Positions 40,700 to 48,336 of a stretch of 64,000 nucleotides of DNA are shown here, in pieces. The stretch lies in the NCBI GenBank assembly GCA_029821735.1, contig JALGSU010000008.1, positions 1 to 64,000 on the forward strand, written 5' to 3'. The notes under the pieces are model-generated. The model was given only the letters and a program-made list of their open reading frames with translations, was not told where the DNA came from and made no database searches. The DNA comes from Candidatus Zipacnadia bacterium. GTDB lineage: Bacteria > Armatimonadota > Zipacnadia > Zipacnadales > UBA5352. The position numbers and the translations under genes were made by a program. Within the stretch, counting starts at the first letter, position 1. Each line of letters begins with the position of its first letter.

Positions 40700-42550
40700 A
40701 TGGCTCAAACGGTGCACGACCAGATAGAGCATGACGCGCCCATTGTTGCTGTTGCTGGCCGCGATCTGCCAGTGCTCGCCCACGCCGAGGTCGTCGTCGC
40801 GGGTGGCGGGCCCGCTGGAGCCATAGCGGCCATTGCCGCCGGCCGAAGAGGCGCGCAGGTCTTACTGCTGGAGGCCCAGGCTCTCCTCGGCGGCATCGGT
40901 ACTGGAGGGGCGGTGCATGTGTATTACTGGGGTCTGAGCGGAGGGATTCAGGCTGAGCTGGACGAGCGCGACGCTGAACTGGGCGCGCGCCTCACTCCGC
41001 AGATCAGAGGCTGGCACTACGCGGCCCGTGAAGTGAACTTCGCCGCCCTCCTCGACGAAGCGGGAGTCACCGTGTGGCTGCGAACACTGGTCACGGGTGT
41101 GGTCATGGATGGCGCCACCGTTACAGGTGTCGTGGTCACTGGCCAGCACGGCATGGGCGTGGTCCTGTGTGACGTGTGCGTGGATGCTACCGGCGATGGC
41201 GACGTCGCTACGCTGGCTGGCGCTGATTTCGCGCTTGGCCGCGAGGGCGATGAGCTACAGATGGCCTACTCCATGACACCGGGGTTGGCTCGCGAAGACT
41301 TCCCGATTTCACATGCCAACTACGACGCCGGTTGGGTCGATCCTACTGACCCGTGGGACTACACGCGCGGGTTTGTTGATGGGCGCAAGTTCCTGTGGCG
41401 TGAACCTTACACTTCCGAGAACCGGCTCTACTTCTGCGGCGCGAACCTCGGGCTGCGGGAGAGCCGGTTGGTTGTGGGCGATTACGTCCTCACTCACGAT
41501 GACCTGTTCTTCGGGCAACTCTTCAGCGACACTGTTGGGCGCTGCCGTTCGCACTACGACAACCACGCGCGAGACTACGCGAACGAGGGTCGCGACGCGC
41601 GAGTGTATGCCGATGTGACCGGGAACTGGAAGACCGGCATGGGGTGCGACGTTCCATATCGATCGCTGCTGCCGCAGGGCGTCGACGGACTGCTGGTCGC
41701 CGGCCGCTGTATCTCGATGACTCATGACGCCGAGCAAGCTCTCCGGATGATGAAGGATATGCACCGCATCGGCGAGGCCGCAGGCACGGCGGCAGCTCTG
41801 GCCGCTCGCGACGGCGTTGCGCCGAGAGCGGTCGACATCGTGGCGCTGCAAGCCGAACTCGTTGCTGCGGGCATCATAGGCGAGGAAGAACTGGCGGAAT
41901 CGCGGGAGGCATCGCCGGCCGGGCCGCGCCCGGTGGAAGAACTGATCGCCGAACTGTCGAGCGAGAACCCATCCCCCGCGATGTGGGGGCTCTACCGAAC
42001 TGGGGAGCCCGCTTTCGCAGCTCTGAACGCGCTTTTGACCGGCGACGATGCGGAGGCGGCGAGTTGGGCGGCGCTGGTGCTTGGGGCGCATGGCCAGGAG
42101 AGCGCGCGCGAGAAGTTGCTGGCGATGGTCCGCGACCGCGACGCGACGGTACCGCAAGGGCCCTTCGTCCAGCCACGCTACGTGAGCGCCCTGATCTGCC
42201 TCGGTGAGATGGGCGGCCCGGGGGTGGCGGAGTTGATCGCCAGCGTGCTGGAGGACGAGACGCAGTTTGGGGGGCGATGGCTCCATGCCATGAAGGCGCT
42301 GGCTTCAATCGGTGACGCGTCGGTGGTGCCATCGATCAAGGAGCTGCTGGAGAGACTGCGCGGCGAGGAGATTTACTGGGCAGAGACGTCGGAAGTGAAG
42401 AAGTTCAGCGGCTGGAAGATCGAGTTGGTCGCCGCAGAGACGCTGATTGCTTTAGGGGACGGTGAAGGGGAGGCCATAGCTCGCGCCTACCTCGATGACC
42501 CGCGCCTGCCGGTGCGGCGCTACGCAGCCAGGATCCTCGGCGAGGGCTAG
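40700..42550 (+). CDS. FAD-dependent oxidoreductase with C-terminal HEAT-like repeats
   Basis: A 616-residue protein. The N-terminal half is an FAD_oxidored enzyme: VVVAGGGPAGAIAAIAAGRRG, GGIGTGGAVHVYYWGLSGG, and GLLVAGRCISMTHDAEQALR with HRIGEAAGTAAALAA at the FAD C-terminal site. From about residue 420 the sequence turns into HEAT-like helical repeats (ASWAALVLGAHGQESAREKL, GEMGGPGVAELIASVLED, PVRRYAARILGEG). No signal peptide is visible. The substrate is unknown. The ATG lies 4 bases after the short FAD gene. The stop overlaps the nrdG stop in CTAG. Confidence 0.87.
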   Translation: MAQTVHDQIEHDAPIVAVAGRDLPVLAHAEVVVAGGGPAGAIAAIAAGRRGAQVLLLEAQALLGGIGTGGAVHVYYWGLSGGIQAELDERDAELGARLTPQIRGWHYAAREVNFAALLDEAGVTVWLRTLVTGVVMDGATVTGVVVTGQHGMGVVLCDVCVDATGDGDVATLAGADFALGREGDELQMAYSMTPGLAREDFPISHANYDAGWVDPTDPWDYTRGFVDGRKFLWREPYTSENRLYFCGANLGLRESRLVVGDYVLTHDDLFFGQLFSDTVGRCRSHYDNHARDYANEGRDARVYADVTGNWKTGMGCDVPYRSLLPQGVDGLLVAGRCISMTHDAEQALRMMKDMHRIGEAAGTAAALAARDGVAPRAVDIVALQAELVAAGIIGEEELAESREASPAGPRPVEELIAELSSENPSPAMWGLYRTGEPAFAALNALLTGDDAEAASWAALVLGAHGQESAREKLLAMVRDRDATVPQGPFVQPRYVSALICLGEMGGPGVAELIASVLEDETQFGGRWLHAMKALASIGDASVVPSIKELLERLRGEEIYWAETSEVKKFSGWKIELVAAETLIALGDGEGEAIARAYLDDPRLPVRRYAARILGEG

Positions 42551-43266
42551 GGCTCACGGACCGCGAAAGTGCGGAAGATCCTGCCGAACTCCTCCAGCAA
42601 ATCCTCGGGGAGTTTGGCAGGGAGCAGTACAGACTGCTTCAGGCCGGGACTGGGACACCCCTCGCGACGGAACTTCTGGATGTAGTATGCCTGCGCCCCG
42701 CGCGCGGCCAGATCACGGCCGATCTGGCGCAGATCATCTGTAGACAGCAGCGCCGGGTGGTAGGTCGTGCGGAACTCGTGGGGAACCCCGGAGGCGATGA
42801 GCAGGTCGACACTTTGCTCCGGGCCGCGGCCGCTGACGGGGATGGTCGTGATATCCTCATACACGTCGAAGGGCGCTTTCACGTCCATGGCAACGAAGCT
42901 CAGTTGGCCGGTCTCAAGCGCCTCCTGCAGCGCCGCCGGCGCGTAGCCATTCGTGTGAAGAGCCACCTCGAAGCCCAAATCGGCGACATCACGGATGGCG
43001 TCGGGGAGCGCTGACTGCATGGTGGGCTCGCCGCCGCTGAAGATCACTGCATCGAGAAATCCCTGACGTTCGGAGAGCTGGGCGAGCACGTCTGGCCACG
43101 GGGTCATGCCCGGAGCAGTCAGGGGCGTCAACTCGCGGTTGTGGCAGTATCGGCAGCGCCAGGGGCAGCCCTGCAGGAACACAATCGCTGCCAGACGCCC
43201 GACCCAGTCGATCGTGGTGAGTAACTGTAGTCCCCCGACCCGCAGACGGGGGCGTCCGTCAGTCAT
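42547..43266 (-). CDS. nrdG: anaerobic ribonucleotide reductase activating protein
   Basis: NrdG is a radical SAM enzyme that puts the glycyl radical on class III ribonucleotide reductase. This 239-residue protein has GCPWRCRYCHNRE with Cys34, Cys38 and Cys41, then SGGEPTMQ for SAM binding. It starts at the ATG at 43266, 4 bases after the glycyl-radical ORF; the longer frame to 43368 is rejected. The stop overlaps that of the convergent FAD gene in CTAG (42547-42550). Confidence 0.92.
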   Translation of the reverse strand: MTDGRPRLRVGGLQLLTTIDWVGRLAAIVFLQGCPWRCRYCHNRELTPLTAPGMTPWPDVLAQLSERQGFLDAVIFSGGEPTMQSALPDAIRDVADLGFEVALHTNGYAPAALQEALETGQLSFVAMDVKAPFDVYEDITTIPVSGRGPEQSVDLLIASGVPHEFRTTYHPALLSTDDLRQIGRDLAARGAQAYYIQKFRREGCPSPGLKQSVLLPAKLPEDLLEEFGRIFRTFAVREP

Positions 43267-43270
43267 TGCC

Positions 43271-43483
43271 TCAGATTCCCAGCTTTCGCTGGCCGGAGGT
43301 GTCCGGAATCGCGGCCGGCGTCTGGTGGTAAGGGGTCCGGTCGGAGTATTCGCTCTGCTTACCGGCATTCCACGCCGAGACAGGCCGGTAGTAGCCCATC
43401 ACGCGCGTCCACACCTCGCAGCGCTGGCGATCGCCCTCGGGGACTGACTGACCGGCGGGTTCTCCACTCGTGGCTCTATCCAT
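43271..43483 (-). CDS. stand-alone glycyl-radical domain of anaerobic ribonucleotide reductase
   Basis: This 70-residue ORF holds RCEVWTRVMGYYRPVSAWNA and GKQSEYSDR, the segment that ends NrdD proteins and carries the glycyl-radical Gly (Gly30 in RVMGY). The main NrdD ORF upstream stops after the zinc-type CPxC pairs and lacks this segment. The short ORF has its own GAGGAG Shine-Dalgarno site nine bases before the ATG, and starts 49 bases after the NrdD stop. It is probably a separate subunit that completes the active site, as GrcA/YfiD does for pyruvate formate-lyase, rather than a simple frameshift. Confidence 0.85.
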   Translation of the reverse strand: MDRATSGEPAGQSVPEGDRQRCEVWTRVMGYYRPVSAWNAGKQSEYSDRTPYHQTPAAIPDTSGQRKLGI

Positions 43484-43532
43484 TGTGTTCCGCTCCTCGT
43501 TTGTGTGATGTAAGGTTCGACATCTTCTGCGA

Positions 43533-45557
43533 CTATCCTGCGACCTCGTCTGCGGCCGAGCGGTGCTGAACGATCAACTCCTCGTCGCATGTGGGGCAGA
43601 ACTCGTGTTCGCCCGCAATGTAGCCGTGGCGCGGGCATATCGAGAACGTTGGTGTGATGGTCAAGTAGGGCAGGCGGAAGCGTTCGAGCGAGCGGCGCAC
43701 GAGCTTCTTACATGCCTCAACGCTCTCGACTGCTTCGCCCACATACATGTGGAAGACGGTACCGCCGGTGTAGAGGGACTGCAACTCCTCCTGATGCTCC
43801 ATCGCCTCAAACGGGTCGTCGGTCCAACCGACCGGCGCCTGCGAGGAGTTCGTGTAGTAGGGCGCGTCCTCAGTGCCCGCCTGCAGTATGTCGCTGTAGC
43901 GCTTCTTGTCTTCGCGGGCAAATCGGTAGGTCGTGCCCTCCGCAGGGGTGGCCTCGAGATTGTAGAGGTTGCCGGTCTCCTGCTGGAACTGGACCATCTT
44001 CTCACGGATGTGGTTGAGCAGCTCGATGGCGAACTGCTGGCCCCACTCATCGGTGATATCGTGGGCATCGGCGCTGAAGTTGCGCACGCACTCGTTGACA
44101 CCGTTGATGCCTATGGTGCTGAAGTGATTTCGCAGATCCCCCAGATAGCGCTTGGTGTAGGGCAGAAGACCGTTGTCGATGCAGCGCTGCACGGTTTTGC
44201 GCTTGATCTCCAGACTGGTGCGCGCGAGTTCGAGCAGGGCGTCTAGTCGCTCATAGAGCTGCTCGCGGTTGTCGCGCGCCAGGTAGCCGAGCCGAGCCGC
44301 GTTGATGGTGACCACGCCGAGAGATCCGGTCTGCTCAGCGGAGCCGAAGAGACCGTTGCCGCGCTTGAGCAGTTCACGCAGATCGAGCTGCAGGCGACAG
44401 CACATCGAGCGCACCATGCTAGGCGAGAGGTCCGAGTTCAGGAAGTTCTGGAAGTAGGGAATCCCATACTTGGCGGTCATGGCAAAGAGCGCGTCGGTGT
44501 TGGGATGGTCCCAGTCGAAGTCACGGGTTATGTTGTAGGTCGGGATGGGGAAGGTGAAGACCCGGCCGCGCCGGTCGCCGCGAGTGAGCACCTCAATGAG
44601 CGCCTTGTTGATGACGCCCATCTCCTCCTCAAGCTCACCGTACGTGAAACCGACTTCCTCGCCGGCGACGATCACGGGCTGAGGCTTGAGGTCCTCGGGG
44701 CAGGTCCAGTCGAGCGTGATGTTGGTGAAGGGCGTCTGCGTGCCCCAACGCGAGGGGACGTTCAGATTGTAGACGAACTCCTGCATGCACTGGAGCACCT
44801 GGTCATAGCGCATGTGGTCGAGGCGCACGTAAGGCGCGAGATAGGTGTCGAAGGAACTGAAGGCCTGCGCACCAGCCCACTCGTTTTGCAGCGTGCCCAG
44901 GAAGTTGACCATCTGGCCGACCGCGCTGGTCATGTGCTTGGGCGGTGATGCCTCGACCTTCCCGGGTACTCCATTGAAGCCCTGAGTCAGCAGCGTCCGC
45001 AGCGACCAGCCAGCGCAGTACCCCGACAGCATGTCGAGATCGTGGATGTGGAAATCCCCGCGCCGATGTGCCTGGCCCACCTCGGAAGGGTAGACCTCGC
45101 TGAGCCAGTAGTTCGCAGTGACCTTGCCCGCGACATTAAGGATCAGGCCGCCAAGCGAGTATCCCTGGTTGGCGTTGGCATGCACTCGCCAGTCTGACTC
45201 CTGCAGGTACTCGTTGATGGACTCGACGGCGTCGATGAAGACCTTTTCGTCGTCACGCACGCGACGGCGCTGCTCGCGGTAGACGATGTAGGCGCGGGCG
45301 GTCGCGAAGTGGTTGGCGTTGATGAGGACCTGCTCAACTATGTCCTGGACGTCCTCAACCGAGGGACTGTCAGACCAGGCACGATGGGTCACGACCTTGA
45401 GCACCTGGGCGAGGAGCAGATCGGCCTCGGATTCATCGAACTGGCCGGTGGCCTTGCCGGCTTTGATGATCGCGGACTTGATGCGGTCAGAATTGAAGGG
45501 AACGCGCGAGCCATCGCGCTTGATTACTTCTTTGACCGTCATGTTGGGCACCGTCAT
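43533..45557 (-). CDS. nrdD: anaerobic ribonucleoside-triphosphate reductase, large part without glycyl-radical segment
   Basis: Class III ribonucleotide reductase makes dNTPs under anoxia. This 674-residue protein has an N-terminal ATP-cone (VIKRDGSRVPFNSDRIKSAI), the 10-stranded barrel (GDFHIHDLDMLSGYCAGWSL, PSRWGTQTPFTN, FPIPTYNITRDFDW, GLFGSAEQTGS), and a zinc-type end CPRHGYIAGEHEFCPTCDEEL. The glycyl-radical segment is absent and encoded by the next ORF. The ATG at 45557 has AGGAGG 12 bases upstream. The gene follows a cobalamin riboswitch, so vitamin B12 probably represses it, implying a B12-dependent class II enzyme elsewhere. Confidence 0.93.
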   Translation of the reverse strand: MTVPNMTVKEVIKRDGSRVPFNSDRIKSAIIKAGKATGQFDESEADLLLAQVLKVVTHRAWSDSPSVEDVQDIVEQVLINANHFATARAYIVYREQRRRVRDDEKVFIDAVESINEYLQESDWRVHANANQGYSLGGLILNVAGKVTANYWLSEVYPSEVGQAHRRGDFHIHDLDMLSGYCAGWSLRTLLTQGFNGVPGKVEASPPKHMTSAVGQMVNFLGTLQNEWAGAQAFSSFDTYLAPYVRLDHMRYDQVLQCMQEFVYNLNVPSRWGTQTPFTNITLDWTCPEDLKPQPVIVAGEEVGFTYGELEEEMGVINKALIEVLTRGDRRGRVFTFPIPTYNITRDFDWDHPNTDALFAMTAKYGIPYFQNFLNSDLSPSMVRSMCCRLQLDLRELLKRGNGLFGSAEQTGSLGVVTINAARLGYLARDNREQLYERLDALLELARTSLEIKRKTVQRCIDNGLLPYTKRYLGDLRNHFSTIGINGVNECVRNFSADAHDITDEWGQQFAIELLNHIREKMVQFQQETGNLYNLEATPAEGTTYRFAREDKKRYSDILQAGTEDAPYYTNSSQAPVGWTDDPFEAMEHQEELQSLYTGGTVFHMYVGEAVESVEACKKLVRRSLERFRLPYLTITPTFSICPRHGYIAGEHEFCPTCDEELIVQHRSAADEVAG

Positions 45558-45697
45558 GGCAGTGATTGGCCTCCTGCGATGAAGTGGCGGCGATGTTGTC
45601 AAGATGCCCTTGACGGATAGCGAACCGACGTGGTGGTCGAGTTCGCCGCCAGGGACGGGGGCGATCCGCGGAGAGCGGCCCACCATAGTCCCCTCAC

Positions 45698-45883
45698 GTG
45701 GCCTGCAGTCGAGGCCGCACGTGCCGTATCCGGTATCCTGGCTTCCAGATCGTCCTACTCGCCGCTTCACACCGCGAACAGCGTGTCAAATCGGCTTTCG
45801 TCCCTGGTCACAGTTGCGGGCCAGCGTCGGATTTGCACCGACTTCCCGGGCCGGAGTTGTTAAGCTTACCCCGGCGAAAGCTG
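45698..45883 (-). ncRNA. cobalamin riboswitch upstream of nrdD
   Basis: On the minus strand the core GGGAAGTCGGTGCAAATCCG (45847-45828) is followed by ACGCTGGCCCGCAACTGTGA, the most conserved B12-riboswitch segment. A B12-box-like AAGCCAGGATACCGG follows at about 45745-45730. Downstream, a hairpin of CACGT and GGCCT with AGGCC and ACGTG (about 45726-45695) may be part of the expression platform; no T-run follows it. The 333-base gap 45558-45890 is thus mostly this element; the part from 45558 to 45690 shows nothing else I can name. Confidence 0.9.
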
Positions 45884-45889
45884 CACACT

Positions 45890-45919
45890 CTTATACACTA
45901 GCCTCCGGCTGGGAGTCAA
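45890..45919 (-). promoter_or_regulatory. promoter for the riboswitch-nrdD transcript
   Basis: On the minus strand TTGACT (45919-45914), an 18-base spacer and TATAAG (45895-45890). It overlaps the last codons of the upstream membrane-protein gene. The expected start is near 45883, at the 5' edge of the riboswitch. Confidence 0.6.
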
Positions 45920-47234
45920 GGAACTCGTCATTCTCACGCTTGCCGCGCTCCCATAACCACAGAATGATGCTTGCATGGAAGATCGCCCAGAAAGCCGCAG
46001 GCCAGTAGTGGTAGTGCGGTCCGGCCACGTGGAGCACAGGCACGATCACACCCAGGGCCATCACCAGTAGATACCACGTAACAGGCGCGCGCACCTGCAC
46101 GAGCGCAACAAAGCCAGCGAGAAAAAGCGTGACTGAGAGCAGGCGTCCCAGAGTCCGCGGAATGGTAATGAGGGCGAAGTTGCCGCCGAGCACCTGCGCG
46201 ATCAGACCCGCGCCGAGGATCATTGCGAGCACAAGCCAGACCGCGCTCGGGCGTGAGCGCATGCGCACCCAGACGACCAGGATGGCGACGAGGAAAACCG
46301 CTGTGACGGGGAACCACAGTTCGCCCCAATGGGCGATCACGTACGTGATGGGGCGGCCCGCCACATACCGAGCGAGCTTCACGATCAGGTACCCGGGCTC
46401 GCGCTGTTCGGGCCCCCACGCGCCTCGGACGAGTTGGGTGCGCAGCGCGAGAAACGCGGCGACGGCAACCAGGCCAGGGAGAGCGACGGTCCACACCGGT
46501 CCGGGCGCGAGGCGGCGGCTGCCGTCCTCGGTCGACTGGTACAGTTGCAGGCCCGCGAGGCCCTTACGGTAGGTGATCAGCACCGCGGCGATCGCCGGGA
46601 CTATGACCGCCATCTCCTTGAAGAGCACGGCGGTGACCCATAGCGCGCTGGCCTGCCAGAGCCCCGAGGGGCGATCTCGCTGCAGCCATCCGTCGAGGGC
46701 GAGCAGCGCCGCCAGTGAGAACGCCAGGCTCCACTGGTCCGTCTGCGCAGGCCACCAGGCCACGACCGCGTAACCGATGGGGGCGGTGGGCCAGTGCGGA
46801 CCAAGCGGGGTCAAGCGGACGTTGAAGAGCAGCACCGCCATGAGGCCGGAGATCACCCGCTGCCGGCCAGTACCGGGCAACAGGCGCAGCGCCAGCAGAT
46901 AGATGAGCGCGCATATCCAGGCGTGGATCAGCCAAGAGACAAACACGTGGCCCTGGAAGTTGTAGCCGAAGGCCTTGTATTGTAGCCAGAACGCGATGCT
47001 CGACAGTGGCCGGTAGTACGGACTGTCGGCCTGAATCCAGACGCCCGTGAACCAACTGGCAATGATAGGCGCGGTGGCGTCAGCTGCCCAGCCCGCGATA
47101 CCCATGCTGTCGGGGGATTCCGCATAGTGCGCGAGCACGGCCGGACTGAATACCGCGTGCGCGGTGATCGCCAGAGCGATTGTGATCGCCGCGACGAGGC
47201 CGGCGATCAATTGCCTGCGGGGCGGATAGCTCAC
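45891..47234 (-). CDS. multi-pass membrane protein, possibly GT-C-type glycosyltransferase
   Basis: A 447-residue integral membrane protein with about 10 to 11 hydrophobic segments (for example LIAGLVAAITIALAITAHAV, VWTVALPGLVAVAAFLAL, TAVFLVAILVVWV). The first extracytoplasmic loop contains ADSPYYRPLSSIAFWLQY, a feature seen in polyprenol-dependent GT-C proteins and O-mannosyltransferase-like proteins. No conserved catalytic motif can be named with confidence. The start is GTG. It is not clearly linked to the neighbouring nrdD operon, whose promoter overlaps its 3' end. Confidence 0.7.
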   Translation of the reverse strand: MSYPPRRQLIAGLVAAITIALAITAHAVFSPAVLAHYAESPDSMGIAGWAADATAPIIASWFTGVWIQADSPYYRPLSSIAFWLQYKAFGYNFQGHVFVSWLIHAWICALIYLLALRLLPGTGRQRVISGLMAVLLFNVRLTPLGPHWPTAPIGYAVVAWWPAQTDQWSLAFSLAALLALDGWLQRDRPSGLWQASALWVTAVLFKEMAVIVPAIAAVLITYRKGLAGLQLYQSTEDGSRRLAPGPVWTVALPGLVAVAAFLALRTQLVRGAWGPEQREPGYLIVKLARYVAGRPITYVIAHWGELWFPVTAVFLVAILVVWVRMRSRPSAVWLVLAMILGAGLIAQVLGGNFALITIPRTLGRLLSVTLFLAGFVALVQVRAPVTWYLLVMALGVIVPVLHVAGPHYHYWPAAFWAIFHASIILWLWERGKRENDEFLDSQPEASV

Positions 47235-47260
47235 GTTCGGATCACTCGCATCCAGTCATG

Positions 47261-47431
47261 TCAGGAAATGAGCCAGTAGGCGACAGCGCCCAGCAACATG
47301 CACAGGGGCACTGTCAGAACCCATGCAATGATGATCTGACCGGCGACCTCCGATGTGTGCTTTCGCGATGGGAGGTGGTGCTCGCGCATGTGCCACGAGC
47401 TCGCGCCACTCACTTCCCTGACGGAGGTCAT
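47261..47431 (-). pseudogene. fragment of a PiT-type phosphate permease (C-terminus only)
   Basis: The last 30 residues of this 56-residue ORF (HTSEVAGQIIIAWVLTVPLC, then AVAYWLIS) match the final transmembrane helix of PiT inorganic phosphate transporters, including the typical AWVLTVP. The full family has 300 or more residues. The frame stays open upstream to 48004, but that part is antisense to the sugar isomerase gene and has no permease features. It is therefore most likely a remnant of a deleted gene. Confidence 0.55.
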
Positions 47432-47546
47432 TCGACCGCCACGGTGACAATCCCTTCGCTCGTGCAAAGGCACCAGCACATGGGCGGCGAACTTACCGGT
47501 CCTCACAGAAACGCACACCTGTGCCGCGGGGAACGGAGTGACCTGC

Positions 47547-48323
47547 ATGCGAATCGGGCATCGGGCCATCAACTTGGGACTGCCCATGTTTGAGGCGATT
47601 GACAAAGCCGCCGAGATTGGCTTCGAAGGCATCACGCTCGTGGTCCGGGAGGGATGGGTGGAGCCTGAGCAGGCCGAGGCGGACGGGTGCGCGGAGATCC
47701 GGGCAAGGCTTGCCGATAGCGGGCTGGAGCTGTCCGCCCTGACCGGAGGCTTCGGCAGCATGGCCGATCTCGAGGCCGGCGATGTGGCGCGCGACCGGGC
47801 CAAGATGGTCCTGCGGGTGGCGACGGCCATGGACGTGGACATGGTCACGAGCCACATAGGCGTTGTTCCGGAGGACCTCGGGAGCGACGCAGGCAAGCTG
47901 ATGAGTGAGCGCGTAGCTGATGTGTGCGAAGTCGCGGATGAGGTCGGCATCACTATCGCCGTCGAGACCGGTCCGGAGGAGGGCTGGGTCCTGGCGAATC
48001 TCATCGAGACTGTGGGCTCTGACCGCCTCCGCGTGAACTACGACCCGGCGAACCTGCTGATGAAGGGCTTCGATCACGTCCAGGGCGTCCGTGACCTGGC
48101 GCCGTGGATAGTGCACACGCACGCGAAGGATGCGCTCGCGGACCCGGGTGACGGCAAGCCCCAAGTGCCGCTGGGCGAGGGCGATGTGGACATCCCACGC
48201 TGGATCGGTCAACTCAAGGAGATCGGCTTCGATGGTTGGGTCTGCATCGAGCGCGAGTCGGGCAAGGATCGTGTACGCGACGCCATTGACGGGCTTTCAT
48301 TGCTTCGTGGACTGATAGGTTGA
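47547..48323 (+). CDS. sugar phosphate isomerase/epimerase-like TIM-barrel protein
   Basis: This 258-residue protein belongs to the AP_endonuc_2/xylose isomerase-like TIM-barrel family. It has FEAIDKAAEIGFEGITLVV near the N-terminus, TIAVETGPEEGW with the metal-binding Glu, RVNYDPANLL, WIVHTHAKDAL with paired His, and WVCIERESG with a late Glu. Such proteins epimerise or isomerise sugars or inosose derivatives. The substrate is unknown. I start at the ATG at 47547, with GGAG nine bases upstream; GTG at 47538 is an alternative. The next gene begins 13 bases later. Confidence 0.85.
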   Translation: MRIGHRAINLGLPMFEAIDKAAEIGFEGITLVVREGWVEPEQAEADGCAEIRARLADSGLELSALTGGFGSMADLEAGDVARDRAKMVLRVATAMDVDMVTSHIGVVPEDLGSDAGKLMSERVADVCEVADEVGITIAVETGPEEGWVLANLIETVGSDRLRVNYDPANLLMKGFDHVQGVRDLAPWIVHTHAKDALADPGDGKPQVPLGEGDVDIPRWIGQLKEIGFDGWVCIERESGKDRVRDAIDGLSLLRGLIG

Positions 48324-48336
48324 GGGAGTGCTGGAG

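Noticed and set aside
41309-42286. Minus-strand ORF (325 codons) opposite the FAD/HEAT gene
   Set aside because: Antisense shadow with His/Arg/Val-rich composition and no motif.
45558-45770. N-terminal extension of NrdD into the riboswitch (71 extra codons)
   Set aside because: The bases belong to the riboswitch and its platform; the ATP-cone starts just after the ATG at 45557.
47432-48004. Upstream extension of the PiT-like ORF on the minus strand
   Set aside because: It is antisense to the sugar isomerase gene and lacks transmembrane character.
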